DNA of 64,000 bases from Viscum album. Lineage: Eukaryota; Streptophyta; Magnoliopsida; Santalales; Viscaceae. Below, in pieces: positions 13,433 to 27,900 of this stretch. The notes under the pieces are model-generated. The model searched no databases and was not told the origin of the DNA. It saw nothing but the letters and a program-made list of their open reading frames with translations. A program made the translations under genes and the position numbers. The DNA lies in the NCBI GenBank assembly GCA_963277665.1, contig OY728121.1, positions 1,653,088,062-1,653,152,061 of the forward strand, given 5' to 3'. Position 1 is the stretch's first letter, and each line of letters begins with the position of its first letter.

Positions 13433-14029
13433 TTCAAATAATGTTACTTTTTTTCAATAAAACAAATTAAGAAAAATGGTGTTTTTTTGAAAATATTCTT
13501 TGGTATAGTACTACAAGCTACAAAATATTAGGGAAACTAACTCTCAATACATTTTATATAGCTTTCTAGAATTAGAATTATATAAAATTTCAAAAATAAA
13601 TAACATCATTAATCCAAATATCTGAGGGATTTTGAGAAAATAATCATTTTAAAAATGTACACTTTATCGAAAATGATAATTGATGATACTTGATATATTC
13701 CTATTTTTAAAACTCGGTTTAAAATAAATTTTTATGACTTAAGATTTTCTCCATAATTTTTTACGAAATAATTTACTTATATTCCTTGTTCATAATAAAT
13801 ACTTAATAAAATTATTTCTACCCATTAGTATAAACACTTGAAACATCATTTTGAATATATAATTCTACCAATAATTATTTTATTTTTCTGTCATGGATAG
13901 CACAATTAGAATAAAAACCTACTAGTTTAATAATTAATTCAAATAAATTATTTTAAAACATCCACAATATTGAGAAATTCATTATATGATTTCTTTATAG
14001 ACATACACTTTTTCCTAAAAAGATCATGG

Positions 14030-16042
14030 TGGAATAAATCTTGATAGAATTTTGCTGAAAGGGGTAGAAATTTGTGTTGATGGAAATGTGCTAGTAATAT
14101 TTTTAAGAGTTGAGGAAGAGATTGATGAGCGCCTCAATCATGATATTGTTGGAGGAGGGTGTTAGGTATGTAGTGTTATGTGATTCCTTAGGGAATTAAT
14201 TTGTTTGGGTCTTGATCTGGAGATAGGGAATGATTGTGTCCAGGCATTTGAGACCAGATGAGAAGAACTATGTGAGCCATGATATTGATCTAGAAATGAT
14301 TGTGTTCAGACCCAAGATGTGGTGAAACTAACTTATGGGATAAAGATTTATCATATACTCTTACTATAAGATTCATGTATATTATCTCTTATAAGTATAC
14401 TAACTTGAGACATAGGAGATGGATAAAGTTCCTCTAGGACCGTGAATTTGAGATATTTTTTATTCCATTGAAGGGGAATCTGGGGGATGATTATCATAGT
14501 ATGAAATATTATTCTTAGTTTTTGTCCAAGGAATAAGAGCAGTTATCCTAGTTATAGTGTCCTTATTTGAAAAGGGAATTGCATCATATATTTGGTTGAT
14601 AGTTTTTACCCCACTACTTTTTCAGCATGTTTGGGATGTTTAATTTGGAGAAACTAACTATGTGGCCTTAAATACTCATATACCTATTGTACATGCTTCT
14701 AATGGATTTTCTAAAGGTGGGAATCATTTTATACCCATTGTAGGATAAACAATACTAATGATGAAATTTCAAGAGAAGGTCATTATATAGTTTCATTCAT
14801 CCCAATTTTTGGGACATTGTAGAGTGTAAAAGGTGTACTAATACCTCCTTTGTCATTTCTGGTAGCTATTAATGGAAGGATATGATCCAAAGTTTGTTTC
14901 TTGATGCCTCACTTATCAGCTAGTGAAGGATGACGATCTGGTTCCATTGGGTTTATCTCAGCCCCGTGAGTTAGAAGAGTGGAAGTGGGATGGGATATCA
15001 ATAGACATGGTGACCGGGTTACCACATAAATCTTGAGGACATGTTGTTATTTGGGTGATTGTAGACTGACACACCATGTCATCCCACTTCCTAGAAAATC
15101 AAGATGAGTGTTTAGTAGAGAGCATGGGGTTCTTGTACATGAATGAGATATTCCATCTCCATGGTTCTCACTTGATGATCGTTTCATATCTTGATCCACA
15201 CTTTACATCATGATTATCGAAAGGATTATATGACGCCTTTGTGCCTCAGTCATGTTTGACCATGGGGTTTTAAACCCATACTTATGGATAAAATAAAAGG
15301 ACCATTCATGTCTCGGAGGAAAATATATGGGATTGCATATTTTATTTTGGCCATAGTTGGGAGAATCACCAAATCTTTTTGGATTTTTAATAAAATAATA
15401 AATTTCATTTTGGCATCGGTATAGAAACATTCGAGGCCTTATATGGGTCACCCAGCAGGTCACCACATTATTAGACTGATATAGGCGAGTCAAAACTCAT
15501 GGGACTATATTTCATGTGTGCTACAATAGAGAATGTTCCAATCACATAAGAGTGTATGTGGACTATATAGAACTATTATAATTATTATGTGGATTGAAGA
15601 CATATGCCTATATATTTTGATAGGGGAGACCATGTGTTTATGAGGGCCTCACCTTGAAGTAGATTATGGATATTTAGTGGGGGAATAAATATATCATCAA
15701 TATTCACTATCCCCTTCCAGTTAATTATGATATTTTGTGTGGTATCATAATACTTAGCTCTACAACCCTAGTTATATTGGGCACACAACATCTTCCACGT
15801 GTCTCATCCACAAAGATATGTGCAGGACCCAACTCCTATTTTCGAATGACTTGGGCTAGTAATTTTGGATGGAAATACCTTTACTGAGTACCCAGTAGTG
15901 ATTAATAATATATAGAATAGGAACCTTCATGGGTGATTTATTCCCATAGTTCTTACCTATTGGTATCATGTGATTCCTTAGGATATCACATGGGATCAAT
16001 AGACCCAAATAAAATCTAAGAATCCACATCTTTTCAATAGTT
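14030..16042 (+). pseudogene. Ty3/gypsy pol remnant: RNase H, integrase, chromovirus-type C-terminus
   Basis: Broken plus-strand pol with many stops and frame changes but a clear domain order. RNase H spans about 14150-14500, with words like SRHLRPDEKNYVSHD and LNLRHRRW. The end of the integrase zinc region and start of the core lie at 14900-15010 (WKWDGISIDMVTGLP). The core continues through 15050-15240 (VIWVIVD, LHG, IVS-LDPHFTS) and 15400-15460 (ETFEALYG). The post-core domain covers 15480-15900 (GDHVF near 15630). The tail near 15980-16040 (WYH, TWDQ, NPHLF) resembles the chromovirus C-terminus. Only the last part of reverse transcriptase may survive before 14150; protease and gag are missing. 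It is followed at once by a purine-rich tract and an LTR, so this is the 3' half of one element. Confidence 0.85.
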
Positions 16043-16070
16043 CTTTCCCATTCAAAGTCAAAAGTCCCTG

Positions 16071-16080
16071 ATGTGAGGAA
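16071..16080 (+). other. Degenerate polypurine tract of the gypsy element
   Basis: atgtgaggaa follows the words ttcaaagtcaaaagtccctg, a decayed form of the ttcgaggacgaaa...gggggga ending typical of plant gypsy elements, a few dozen bases after the pol stop. It fixes the start of the 3' LTR near 16081. Confidence 0.5.
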
Positions 16081-19000
16081 TATATAATAGATATGATTTT
16101 ATCATATAATAATTTATTATATTATATGGATTATTTTTTAAGCCATGTATAGAGACAATGGGAGATTTCAAGGCCTTCTAAGACCAAATTTGATGTTTGA
16201 AAAATATGTAAAATTTTAATATAATGCACAAATACTTTTCCTGAAAAAAATTGAATAAATATTAAATAAATTCTTGGATAAAAATATGATTCCACCATTG
16301 AGTCCAGAGAATGGGTATTAACATATTCACAACCTAATCCTTGTGATTTTGGGACTATCGAGTTGGGATCAGTCATGGGAGAATTTTGAAATAATTTAAT
16401 TAAATGAAAATAATTCATATTATTATTTTTTCATGACCTGAAATTTATGATAAATTTATGGTCATGATAACATATCATTTTTATTAGCTTAAGCCTATAG
16501 ATCTTGAGGATCATTGGAAGAGATTATTATTGGTGAATTACATCTGATCAAACTAATAATGAGGACCGTTGTGCCATTGGAGATCGTGGAACTCACTACT
16601 GACCAAAACAAGAGACTGTTCTTCAATAGTGATCAATCCGAAGTCTAGTTAGGTTTTTTATTAATTTTATTTACATCCCATTATTTATCTTGATCTAACT
16701 TTGATCAATTCAAGAAGAAATAATAATTTTCATAATGATGATTGATTTTTTTAGAAGCCAAATTATTTGGTCATAGGTTATTTCCCACTTTATTTATATA
16801 TTTATTTGAGAATTTATTATGGGATAATGAAAAAAGGATGAATTTAATTCCTCAATTTTTTTGCTTTCATTTTTCTCCACCATTTCATCACTTGATCATA
16901 TTTGATATTTTTTTATCTAATGGTTCCACATATACCAGATATTTGATCATTGCATGACTATTTTCAGCAGTGGAACAGTAGTGAATGAGAGTGGTACAAC
17001 AACAAAATTCATTGGGATGTTCAAGGTTTGAATATTGAGAGTCCGATTTCGGGGTGAACCACTCCCTTGATATCCACTCGCCTTGTCGGGTCACCCAGTT
17101 TCTGACTCAGTGGGTAAAATGAGGTGCAACCCACCTGTGCTGATGGATTTCTTGACGAACCATCTTCACCTGGGTTGTCACCCTTCGGGACACTCTTCCA
17201 ACATGGATGGAAACGGATCCTTCCCAGCTGGGGCTCTCTCGGAAGTGACCTCTTTAAGGGGATGGGGGTTTCCTTGTGTGGAGGGTTTGAAAAGGCCACA
17301 CATGGGAATTCCATTTTAAGAAAAAAAATAGATATGGATTTCAATGAAGGCTGTGATTTAATAATAGATTATTAGGGAAGGTGACTAAAATAGTAATGAT
17401 ATGGGGATATAGATATTTCTTTTTCCATAGTATATAATAGATACATAGGTGATGAAGTTGGATTTTTTGATCCATTTTGGTAGTCAAAAATAAATTATAT
17501 GCTGACAATATGGCCAGTAAATCCTAGATCCATAGTTCATTGGAATGATTAATCATGGAGGTGGTACATCCATGTTAAATATGAATGAGGTAAAGGTTTT
17601 AGGAATTCCCAAGTTACATGGTGTGGGATTCGAATATTGAATCCATGTGGGACCTTCTATGAGGTGATAGGGTTTGTGGGGAAAATAAAAGGTCATATTC
17701 CCTATGATATCTCTCACATATTATGTGACCCATGCTGGAATATTGTTGTGTACCTAATAGAGAAAACAAGGATTTAATGAACCAGATGCATTAACATGAC
17801 CATGTGTACATGGGATTAGAAAATCATACATGGGTTAGTACTCATCCATGACCAGTGGTACACATGCATAGAAAGACAGCATGAGCAGTGTGCTGAAAAA
17901 CATATACATTCCTTGTATACTAAAATACACATCTTGTATATTTATATTGGCATGTATTATGAGTAATCACCACACTGGTAGAAGATGTATTGTATTGACA
18001 ATCCTTATATCCCTAGTCCACTTCTAGTTCCACCTTTGAGGGTGTTTGGAGCCATTTGTTTCTACATAAATTGACCATTAATAGTTTAATGTGTTCTTAT
18101 GGTCCATCACCTCAAGGTTATTGTGGAACTTTATATACACATCACTGTATTTTGATCCCCTATAGAGGATGTGTCTCAAATAGATTTTTTGGTGTCCCTT
18201 TTTTATCCCATAGTGTGATCCTCTATCATTTCTTTTTATACAATATGCGGGGTTTATTGAAATAATGTGAACTCATTGAGTAGGGAGTTGATCCCCTTCG
18301 AGAAATCGATTTAAAAACGACATAATATATCATTGTAATATATCCAATATATTATGGGTTTATCCTAATTGGGTTTCTAGAATCCCCAGTGGTCATGAGT
18401 TTGATCCATTATCTATGTATCTATTTCATCGGAGACCATTGAGTTTTCTGGGGTGGCGAATGATGTTGTTGACCTGTTGGATGATTGTATCTGATTATAG
18501 CATTTCTCATATAGTGGTTTCTCCCATAACAATCAAGGTCGATAATCATAAATAAAAAATCTTATGGATGAAATTATGGTTGAGACCACCTATTGGAATT
18601 GTGTCCTTTTTGAGTATATCTGGATTATTTTACTAGGATTTGTATATCATTGTTATGATATATCTATTAATGATTCTTTATTTGGTGTTTTATGGGTGTC
18701 CTACTGGGTATTGTTATACCCACACCTGCGTGGGGTCTGCCTGTACATGTTGTGTATTATCAAGATAAAATACATTTTGATAGTATCCTAGGAAGATAGG
18801 GAGTGGGTGGAGCATAGAGTGATCTTGATAAATCGATGTGTTTGACGAGTGGTTTAATTTTTTAGTATTACTCACCTTATGAGATGGTTATACTCTCTAT
18901 AGTTCTCATTTGGGATTCTTTTCTTCCCATTATTACTTTTAGCACTTGATTTTCATACTCTATTTATGGGATTATAAATGTATGCATGAATTGGTTTCTA

Positions 19001-19145
19001 CTTCCTAATATTTAATAATTTTATGTTCTAATATATGTGTGTGTGAGTGCAAGTTCATTAGGATAATTCCTCTCAAGTGTGGGATATGCCTACATAGTCC
19101 TGGTCTCTAGCCTCAAGATTATTGGAGGTGGGCATGGGGTAGTCA
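16081..19145 (+). repeat. 3' LTR of the gypsy element, about 3.06 kb
   Basis: The left end is set by the purine tract. The right end is tentative, at the words gtagtcacgg near 19140, which resemble the GTCAC endings of such LTRs. No second copy in the window confirms the ends. The 5' part is AT-rich; a GC-rich island lies at 17030-17310 and a moderately G-rich stretch at 17350-19100. Scattered frames of 60-100 codons have no recognisable motif. Confidence 0.55.
17030..17310. other. GC-rich, CpG-retaining island inside the LTR
   Basis: About 280 bases at a visibly higher G+C (over half) and with several CpG, flanked on both sides by sequence near 30% G+C. Overlapping frames are open on both strands (for example 17021-17344 minus and 17083-17319 plus) because stop codons are rare at this composition; none shows a known domain. 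It contains two short inverted pairs around acccag...tgggt and gtgggt...acccac. It may be the leader region near the LTR start site, as in the LTR at 48896, or a younger insertion such as organelle DNA or a SINE. I found no tRNA-like boxes or target repeats. Confidence 0.5.
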
Positions 19146-19999
19146 CGGTTTGGGTTGCATAATATCAGTTCATTATAGTAATTATACCTAAAAATACTAT
19201 ATTGATTATGATGAACATTAAATATATTTCTAATTCATTCTTATATCATAATTGTTTCACAAATATCATGATATTTTTCAAAAAAATAACATTTCATTAT
19301 TCACATAAAAATTAGTCTTTTCAGAAAAATCACAAACATTCAACCTAAATGGATATTGTTGTTTTAAATATAAAAATTAAGTTTAATTTTTAAAAATAAT
19401 AATCTAAAATCAAGGAAAATATATTTTAAATTGAAACATAAAATATAATGAAAACAATTCTTATATAAAAAATGAATTTTTTCTAATATTAATCGTTATT
19501 ATTATAATTTACTATTATTTACATATTAAAAAGGTTTTATATATTATTCATATAATATAATATTTTATCTTAATATTACCATAATATACTTTGTTCAAAA
19601 TAAATTCATAGTGAATGAGAAACAAATTGTTAAAATAATTTATTTTTAAGCATAAAATAAACATATTGGTTATTTATCTATCCAAATTGAATTTAATTTG
19701 GTAATTTGTATCAAAAATCAGATTTAGTTTTATGTATACATATATTTCATAATATGGTTACCTCTATTTGTTCATTAAAAATCAACTATAGCATTATAAT
19801 GATCACACTTTAATAATTGTAATTTTCTCTGAAAATTTATCAGGGTTTCATTTAATTTAGTGTATAGTATGTGGATATCTATCTTCCATGTTATTTTACT
19901 AAAGGAAAATATATATTATAAAATATGTGAACTACACTACACCAATTTTTTTAATGTATTGTGTGATATAAACATACCTAGTTGGATTTCAAAAAAGGA
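19146..19999. other. AT-rich noncoding stretch
   Basis: Very A+T-rich with many short direct repeats of simple sequence. No frame or element end recognised. Confidence 0.4.
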
Positions 20000-21420
20000 T
20001 TTTTAATGTCCTTTCAAAATACATTTCACTAATGATAGTTTGAAATAAAAAATAAAATTAGTTGTCTCCCATGATTTTGAGTTCAAACCAAATATCTTTA
20101 ACCAATAACATTTAAAAAATCCACCATATTATAATAACCAATAGAGGAAAAAATTATTTTACTGAAACATTTTTAAGTCATATAATAAGGATTCTTCGAT
20201 AAGTTCATGAAAATAAGACAAATCACACCTCCTCTTTAGAAAACATTTATTAAAATTATAAAAATTCACACCACTTAGTCGTTAAGACATAGTTTCCATA
20301 AAATTTTGTAAGTGATTTTAATGTAAACCTAAATATCACTAAAACATAAAGTTGGTATACATGGATACCAAGATAACTATAAAACATAATAATGTCATCA
20401 TCCAGAGTGATTGTTCCATGAAATGTTCAAGACTATGGGATACAAAAAAAAATGCACAGTAGAGTACAATAAAAAATCAATATGATAAAAGAATCATGGG
20501 AGAATCCCTAAAACATTTTTAACACCATACATGACATGGGATTAAAACATTAGGTTGCAACTAAAGAACCCGTAAATGTCCTGGTACTCTTGAAAAATTA
20601 GTCAGGATATATAATCTATCCAAGGAGTTATTGACAAACCATGGGACAACAAATCCATCCTACTAAAATCCATTCTTTATATCTTATAAAAAATCTCTAT
20701 TTAGGGAACAATATACACCATGTATTACACTAATCCACATTTATAACCTTTTCTTCTAGGAATCCCATGAAATCAATCGATGGTTATGTTAAAAAAAGTG
20801 GATAAGATCATCACATTAAACAACTTCAAATCATCTGAAATAAACCAAATCTCTCCTCCCCCATACTCAAAAGAAACAACACATTTTTCTATATCCATGT
20901 GTAAACATCATGGAAGATATAGTGATAGAGGAAAACCCACATGGGGTAAAAATACATGATAAATATATCATTTCAAAAGCACTTAAAGAATCAAATCTAC
21001 ACCAACCTTTCAATAAATTCCTTATTAATAAAATATTATAATTTCAAGAATCAATACTTTTTATTCAAATCACTATAATGGTTATATGATTACATTATTA
21101 ATTGTAAGTTACTTTATAACTACACATATATATACTTCAATATCCAAATGAGGTCAAATGATCTTAATCATAAAATTACCTTTAAAAAATTCTCTTATGT
21201 ATCTTTTACAGCACTTGGAATTTGAATCAATGTTTTATAATATTAGTAAAACCTGAAAAATGTGTATTTAAATTCAAAAAATGTTTACAAACTGTATAAA
21301 AATCCATCATAGAGATCATATATATATTCCATTATGAAAAATAAAAAATTTAAAAGAATCATATATCAAATGAAATTTCGATTAAATTAAAATCACAAAA
21401 ACACCTACCTACTTCAAAGT
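20000..21420 (+). repeat. Dispersed repeat block, copy 1
   Basis: The part from about 20950 on matches 42150-42590 in the same orientation. Shared words include aggtcaaatgat followed by ttaatcataa (21150 and 42350), tataaaatccat (21300 and 42490), atatatacttc or atatattcc just after, and aaaacacctac or aaaatacctac just before the end. Weaker matches extend further left. No coding capacity. Copy 1 stops where the LTR at 21427 begins. Confidence 0.55.
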
Positions 21421-22038
21421 GGAAAATGTAACACAGTGAATTTTAATGATTTTTTTCAATTTAATGTAATCTTTTTCATATTTTTCATTTCACGCAACAT
21501 TGAATATAACTTTTGTTATATGAATAAACCAAGTTATTAATGATTTTTATAAAAATGGAAGTTAAATCTTATTCTATATGAAACACATACATTAGAATGC
21601 AGATCATGTGAAGCTTTGTTTGACTTGTGTTACACATAATACTGAGTTCCTTCTATAACTTGCATGACATGCAAGACTTAGTTTTACCAAAAAACAATAT
21701 ACTATTAATATTATTTTTAAAGTATTTTTTATAGTTATCACCTAGAAATTACGACAGTTCTTATAAATAAGATTAATTAAATAATGAAAATAGTTTTTAC
21801 ACTTGTATATAAGAAAAATTATTTTTGTTACCAATTAATAATAAATGAAAATAAAACCCTTCTAAAAATATTGGAAATCTTTTACAGGAAAACAATATTT
21901 ACAAGTTTTAAATTAATTATTTAATTTAACAACATTTGATAAATTATTTTATTGTTGTGTGTATATATTATATTCATTCAACTCTATAATGTTAAAATTA
22001 TTTTTTTTAGACAGGATATATGAACAAATCTGATTTTA

Positions 22039-22041
<3 letters not shown>

Positions 22042-22075
<34 letters not shown>
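22042..22075. repeat. (TA)17 microsatellite
   Basis: An uninterrupted TA/AT run of 34 bases inside the 5' LTR. The matching place in the LTR at 31581 (near 32192-32210) has only a short version, so it expanded after insertion. Confidence 0.9.
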
Positions 22076-22077
<2 letters not shown>

Positions 22078-22818
22078 AAAGTGTAATTTTACCATCATTT
22101 AATAGCATGAATGTTTGAAATATAATTTTGGAATATTTTAAAAATAATATATGATATATTAAAATTCATTTCTATATCATAACATAAGAATTATGTTAGT
22201 TTTATTTTTTATTTTTTTTAGATGTTTCATTTTTTGATGAACAGTGAGAAATAATGATTTTTTATTAAAAATTAACTTTTAATCTAATATTTTATATACT
22301 TAAATTAAATAATCATTTTGTTTTAAATAATATTTATATTATTCATGAATTTATTAATACAATTTATGGAAATGTAATCAATTTTACTATTAAATTATAT
22401 ATAAAAACAATTCAATCTTTTGACCATTGTTACTTTAAAAACATTTTGTCCCTTCTCATCTTTTGGATTAATATTTAATAAATTTCTACCACTTCTGTTA
22501 TTATAATTCTGAAAAATGGATTCAATATTTATAATCAAATAGATTTATAATTTCTAGTGAGTTCAACATATTTTTTACCAAAAATATTTTCGAAATTAAT
22601 TAAAATTAATTAAAATGATTAAGGTAAATAATAGTAAACTTATTGGTCAAAATTTACCTTCGGGGGGAAAAACTACCAAGAATAATTTTAAAAATCTATT
22701 TTATAGACATATTTATACCATATAATCCCTTTTATATAAAATTTCCTATTATTTTAGGCACATTATTATTGTGAGACCTCTCAAAAATGTTTGCCTTTTT
22801 ATATCTACCGTAATGCCA

Positions 22819-22855
22819 CTCCTCTTCCACTATAAAAGGGAACCCCCCCCCCCCC
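22819..22855 (+). promoter_or_regulatory. LTR core promoter candidate with TATAAAAGG, then a C run
   Basis: A TATA box (tataaaagg, 22831-22839) stands in the context cctcttccac-TATA-gggaac and is followed by 13 C residues (22843-22855). The same context is recognisable near 4480 (ccttaaaaatgaactc), 10010 (ctacaaaaggcactc), 32960 (ctaaaaaagggaactc) and 36705 (tgtataaatatt). Its position, about 1.3-1.4 kb into the LTR, fits a U3/R boundary. No expression is implied for these old copies. Confidence 0.55.
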
Positions 22856-24912
22856 TTCAAATATATCATGACATTTCCCTAATACATACCATACCCAAAT
22901 ATACTTACATATTGTTTCCCTTCATCCTAGAAGATACAAATTCCGAACAAATCCAACCAAGTATCCATTTTGGTGAAAACCAATATGAGTTACCCAAAGA
23001 AGCGTTAACATATTTCCATAAGCACCTTTGTTTTATTTATTTATCCACCACCTAAATTATTTTTATTTAGGGATTATATAGTAACGAAAGTATCATAAAT
23101 ATATTGAGATTTTGTATGTTAATATTTCGACATATATGAACATTTAATTTTATCAAATGGGATACACAATCATTGATCGTGTGTGTAGTGGGTTATGACC
23201 TCGCTTACGAATATTGTTTATTCTTCCATTGTATGCTTTCAATATTTGTAAAAATGATGAAATTAGTGTTTTATATGATATATGTGATATATATGACTTA
23301 TTTATGATTATTTAATTATTATATATAATATGCATTCATTCTTACCATTTTTTGGAATACGATAACTTCGTTTGTGGACTTGTGGACTACAGTCTCCTCA
23401 AAGTGATGTGATTCTCGTACACATTACATGGAATGTATTAAGAATGGATTTAGTAAAATTATTTGATATATATGAAATAATAAAGATAATTTAGTTATAA
23501 TATATATGTATATACATATATCATTTTACTTTCTTTCATTCAATGTGATTAGAAAATGGATACAGCATTCATGTGTATATACGACCTATCGTCTATATGA
23601 ACGGTTTATTCCATTTTATATCTCTATATTTTGTAGATTATAATGAATAATTATATAATAAATATATATGATATTTAAATCATTTTTTACAATCTATAAA
23701 TAATTAAATCACGATCTATGTAATATGATCTGGAATAACAAGTGAAAACAAAAACACAAAAACAAAGCAGTTATTACTCATAACATAACATTAACATGAA
23801 ATTATTAATAAATAGGTAATGTAATGTCATAGTAAAATCACATATTTTATGATATATAAATATCTTGTAATGTGGGAGATCAATAATAAAATTATATTTT
23901 TTATAATAGAGGCCTGAACTTGTACGAATAACCTGAAAATTTATTGAAAGGGGTTTTCATCTAACTTTTATTTCTGTGAGATATATGAAATATTCAAGAC
24001 TTACTCTTATTATGTAGGGTATATAATGACTCATGACATGTTATTTATGAAATTTACTTATTTCGTGATATTATAAGTTTCAATTGATTTTATTATTTCT
24101 TGGATATTGTGTTCAAAATTTACTCAAATTGTAAATGGATTTCTAGTCTCACTTTTGTTTCTATGAGACTTATACCTTATTCACAATTCATTTTTTTGTA
24201 AAGTGTATATAAATATAGTGAATTTATTATATGATTATTATACTAGAATTTATGTCTATTTAGATATCCATTTTATGACCTCTCTTTTATGGTTTTTATG
24301 GTTCAAAAAATAAAAAATTATTAAAGTAATTTTTTCTCAATTTTCATTCATTGAGATGCTTTCCCAGTTATGCACCAATATTCTTATAAAAAGAGTATAT
24401 ACTTCCCTTTGACGTGTTATACCATGAATATACTTATTTTAATTATATTTAATACTTCATGTAATTTTATTCTTCCATGGGGATTATTATTTAATATTAT
24501 CAAAGTGGTAACTGTTTATTTGAATAAAATAATAATTTTTCAGGATAATTTATAATTACTCTCCCATTAATGAAATAATATGATCCATAACTTATGTAAT
24601 ATCATTAATTTTATCATAATACATTTATTCATCATATATTCAAGTTAATTTTTCCCATTTTACACTATTTAGTACTACTGATAATTATGAAATGTTTTTT
24701 AACATTATACAACATTATCTCTCTCTTTGGCTAGAAATATGTATTCTTTCAAACCAGTGCCTTTTAAAAAATTTGTCAAAAATGTTTTTAAATGACTATT
24801 TAAACTCATTTTCAAATAATGGATTTAATTTTTTCTTGTTTTAAAATTTTCATAACATGGTTTCCAAACAATTATTTATAATTTTTCCAGGTTAATTTCA
24901 AAGAAAAAGGTT

Positions 24913-24924
24913 TTCAGAATGTTT
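24913..24924. repeat. LINE target-site duplication, left copy
   Basis: ttcagaatgttt here against ttcatattgttt at 28433-28444, ten of twelve identical. The matching uninterrupted site in the partner LTR reads ttttcaaagtgttttatg near 34608-34625. The extent is uncertain because the tail poly-T joins it. Confidence 0.5.
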
Positions 24925-27900
24925 TTTTTTTTGACAACAAAATAAGACGGATCCATTAATGATGGAGATCAGCAGAAATACAGGAGCATAACCACGATGG
25001 AAAATGATTGAGCCAAAGCAAATCCTCGTAGGGAGGGCCAATGCCTGCCATCTTGTGAGCGGCTTCATTCGCTTCCCTTCTAATAAATGAGAAATTGCAG
25101 GAATTGAAGCCTTGTCTTCGCGAGTGAATACACCGGATAATGGGACCGCAAGGTTGAAGCCCGCCGTCAGTGAGATTGATGGCATTGATTACAGTGAGAC
25201 AGTCGGATTCGATGTGAATGGAATCCCAACCGCAATCTTTTGCGAAGTTTAATCCAGCAAGGATGGCGGCGGCCTCCGCGACTGAGGGCTCCCAAAGTGC
25301 ATAATGTGCTTCGTATTTGGCAGCGATAAGATTTCCCAGATTGTCTCGGGCCAGTAATCCTAGTCCAACTGGGCCATCCTTAGGGAGAGAGGCATCCACA
25401 TTGATCTTAAAAATCCCTTCCGGTGGGGGGCACCAATGTTGGGGAAGAGGAGGGTGGGTGGAAAGTCTTTGTTGTTCAGGGCGGTTCTGCCAAACCGCAA
25501 TCCATGACAATGCCCGGTCAATCCAAAATCTGGGGGGCCTCCGGAAATGATTGAAAATGGCCTCGTTCCGCCTATTCCAGATAATCCAAGCCAAAATGCA
25601 CAGGGCGCCTGCTTTGGCCGGCGAAAAGGAGGAGCACCATCGCATCAGGAGAGATGTAAGATCTGAGGCGGTGTCCTGAAACAGCTCTAAATTTGATCCC
25701 CAGCCATTCCAAACCTCCTGAGCCCCGGGACATTGAACAAGAGCATGGAAAGGGGATTCAGTCTCAGAAGGGCAGAAAGGGCAAGAGTTGTCATTTGAAA
25801 AGTGTCTGTAGACAAGGAGGCTCTTAGTTGGGAGGATACCAGTACACACCTGCCACCAGAAAAAGCGAACTTTAGGGGGAACATTAAGCTTCCAAATTGA
25901 TGTCCAGGGCCTCGCATCTCCTTCTGAAATCTGAGCAGAAAGAGCTCGCTGGTAGCCAGCTTTCACTGTATACTCACCTGAGCTATCGTTTGTCCAGTAG
26001 AGATGATCTGGCCCTGCGTCTGACACACAGGGAATACTCAGAATAATTCTCCTATCCCTCTCATTAAACCAGGATAAGAGTTTTTCCAGACACCATCCCG
26101 CCCCTTGATCATCAAAAAGAAAACAGACTGTGGCATGTTCGGATCCTGGAAAAACAGGGGATGACGCCTTCGTGCCTGTCTGATCAACAAGCCAAGGATC
26201 GGTCCAAATCTTGACCATAGAACCATTCCCAATCCTCCAGCCGAGTCCTTTCCTCAGAAGATTACGACCGCCCCAAATGCTTCTCCAGAGAAAACTGGGT
26301 CGATAGCCAAGATGGGAGTCCATAAAATCCTGATGTGGGAAATATTTAGCCCGGAGAACACGCGTGCATAGGGATGATGGGTAATTAATCATACGCCAAC
26401 CTTGTTTAGCCAGCAAAGCATCATTAAAAAGAGAAAGGTCCCGGAAGCCCATTCCGCCTTCAGATTTTGGTTGACAGAGAGCAGACCAGGCGATCCAGTG
26501 GACTTTATTTTTTCCGTCCTTTCGTCCCCACCAAAAGTTAGATGTACTGGATTGAATCTTTGAAAGCACCACGTCAGGGAGTTTAAAAATAGACATCAAA
26601 TAGTTGGGGATAGATTGAAGTGCCGCCTTGATGAGGATTTCCTTGCCGGCCTTGGAGATTTCTTTAGGGGTCCAACCTTGTATTTTTCTTTCAATTCGAT
26701 CCACAATAGCTGAACAGATTTCTTTCTTTGACCGTCCAACCACCGTCGGGAGCCCAAGGTACTTCTGGTGCTTATCGACCCCAGGAATGCGTGCTAAAGA
26801 GCAGAGATCTTCTCTTTTCGGCTGGGGAACTCCAGAGCTGAATGAAATTTCTGATTTACTCTGATTGATCATTTGTCCTGAAGCCCGTTCATACTGTTGT
26901 ATCGCCTGGCAGATTGCAGTACACTCATTAGGGGTAGCTCGAGAAAAAAGAAGGCAATCATCAGCGAAGAAGAGGTGGGATATCGGAGGGCCCTTGCGAC
27001 ACGCTTTCGCCCCATGGATTATGGAAAGCGAGGCTGCCCTGGAAAGGAGGTTAGAAAACACATCAGCCACTAAAATAAAAAGGAAGGGTGAAAGAGGGTC
27101 TCCCTGGCGAAGCCCACGGGATGGGGAGAAGCCTCGGGTGAGCACCCCGTTGACATTAATGCAAAAGGAAACTGACGAGACGCATTGCATGATCATGGCA
27201 ATCCATTTGGTGCAGAAACCCATCTTGAGCATCACAAATTCCAGGAAGTTCCATTCCACTCTATCATAGGCCTTAGCCATATCCAATTTCCACGCCATGA
27301 TCCCTCTCTTTGCTCGTGTACGTGTTTTCATGGAATGGAAAATTTCATGAGCAATAATGGCATTATCAGTGATTAACCTTTTTGCCACAAAAGTGCTTTG
27401 GTTCTCAGAAATGACGTCGGGTAGCCAAGGACGCAACCGATTCGCCAGGATCTTCGAGAAGATCTTATACGAGACATTGCACAGACTGATCGGTCGAAAG
27501 TCCGACACCCCTTGCGGATTTTTCATCTTGGGAATGAGAGTAAGAATAGTATCATTAAGAGGAGACAGGTCCGTTTTCCCCGCCCAAATATCCCGCATTA
27601 AATTGCAAAAGTCTGGACCGATGATGTGCCAGTAATTCTTGAAAAAGAGGGCGTGGAATCCGTCTGGTCCCGGGGCTTTCGTAGAGTGGATTTGCTTTAA
27701 GGCCTTAAGAGTCTCGTTATTCGTCACATCTTTAGAAAGTTGTCTGTTCATATCGTCAGAAATCACAGGTTTGATGCAGTCCTCAATCTCGGGAGAAATG
27801 TAAGAATGGCCTGCAGAGAAGAGTTTCTGAAAATGGCTCAAGAATGCTTCTTGGATTCCCCCTGTGTCAGACACTTTACTACCATCTGAATTAAGAATGC

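Noticed and set aside
16131..16418. Minus-strand 95-codon frame
   Set aside because: It lies in the inferred LTR, with no motif, and is flanked by stops in AT-rich sequence.
17021..17375. Overlapping frames on both strands as genes
   Set aside because: Several frames are open at once simply because the segment is GC-rich. No recognisable domain, and it lies inside an LTR.
24898..26232. Minus-strand frames at 24898-25185, 25687-25917 and 26038-26232
   Set aside because: They overlap the ORF2 frame on the same strand in other phases; ORF2 explains the openness.
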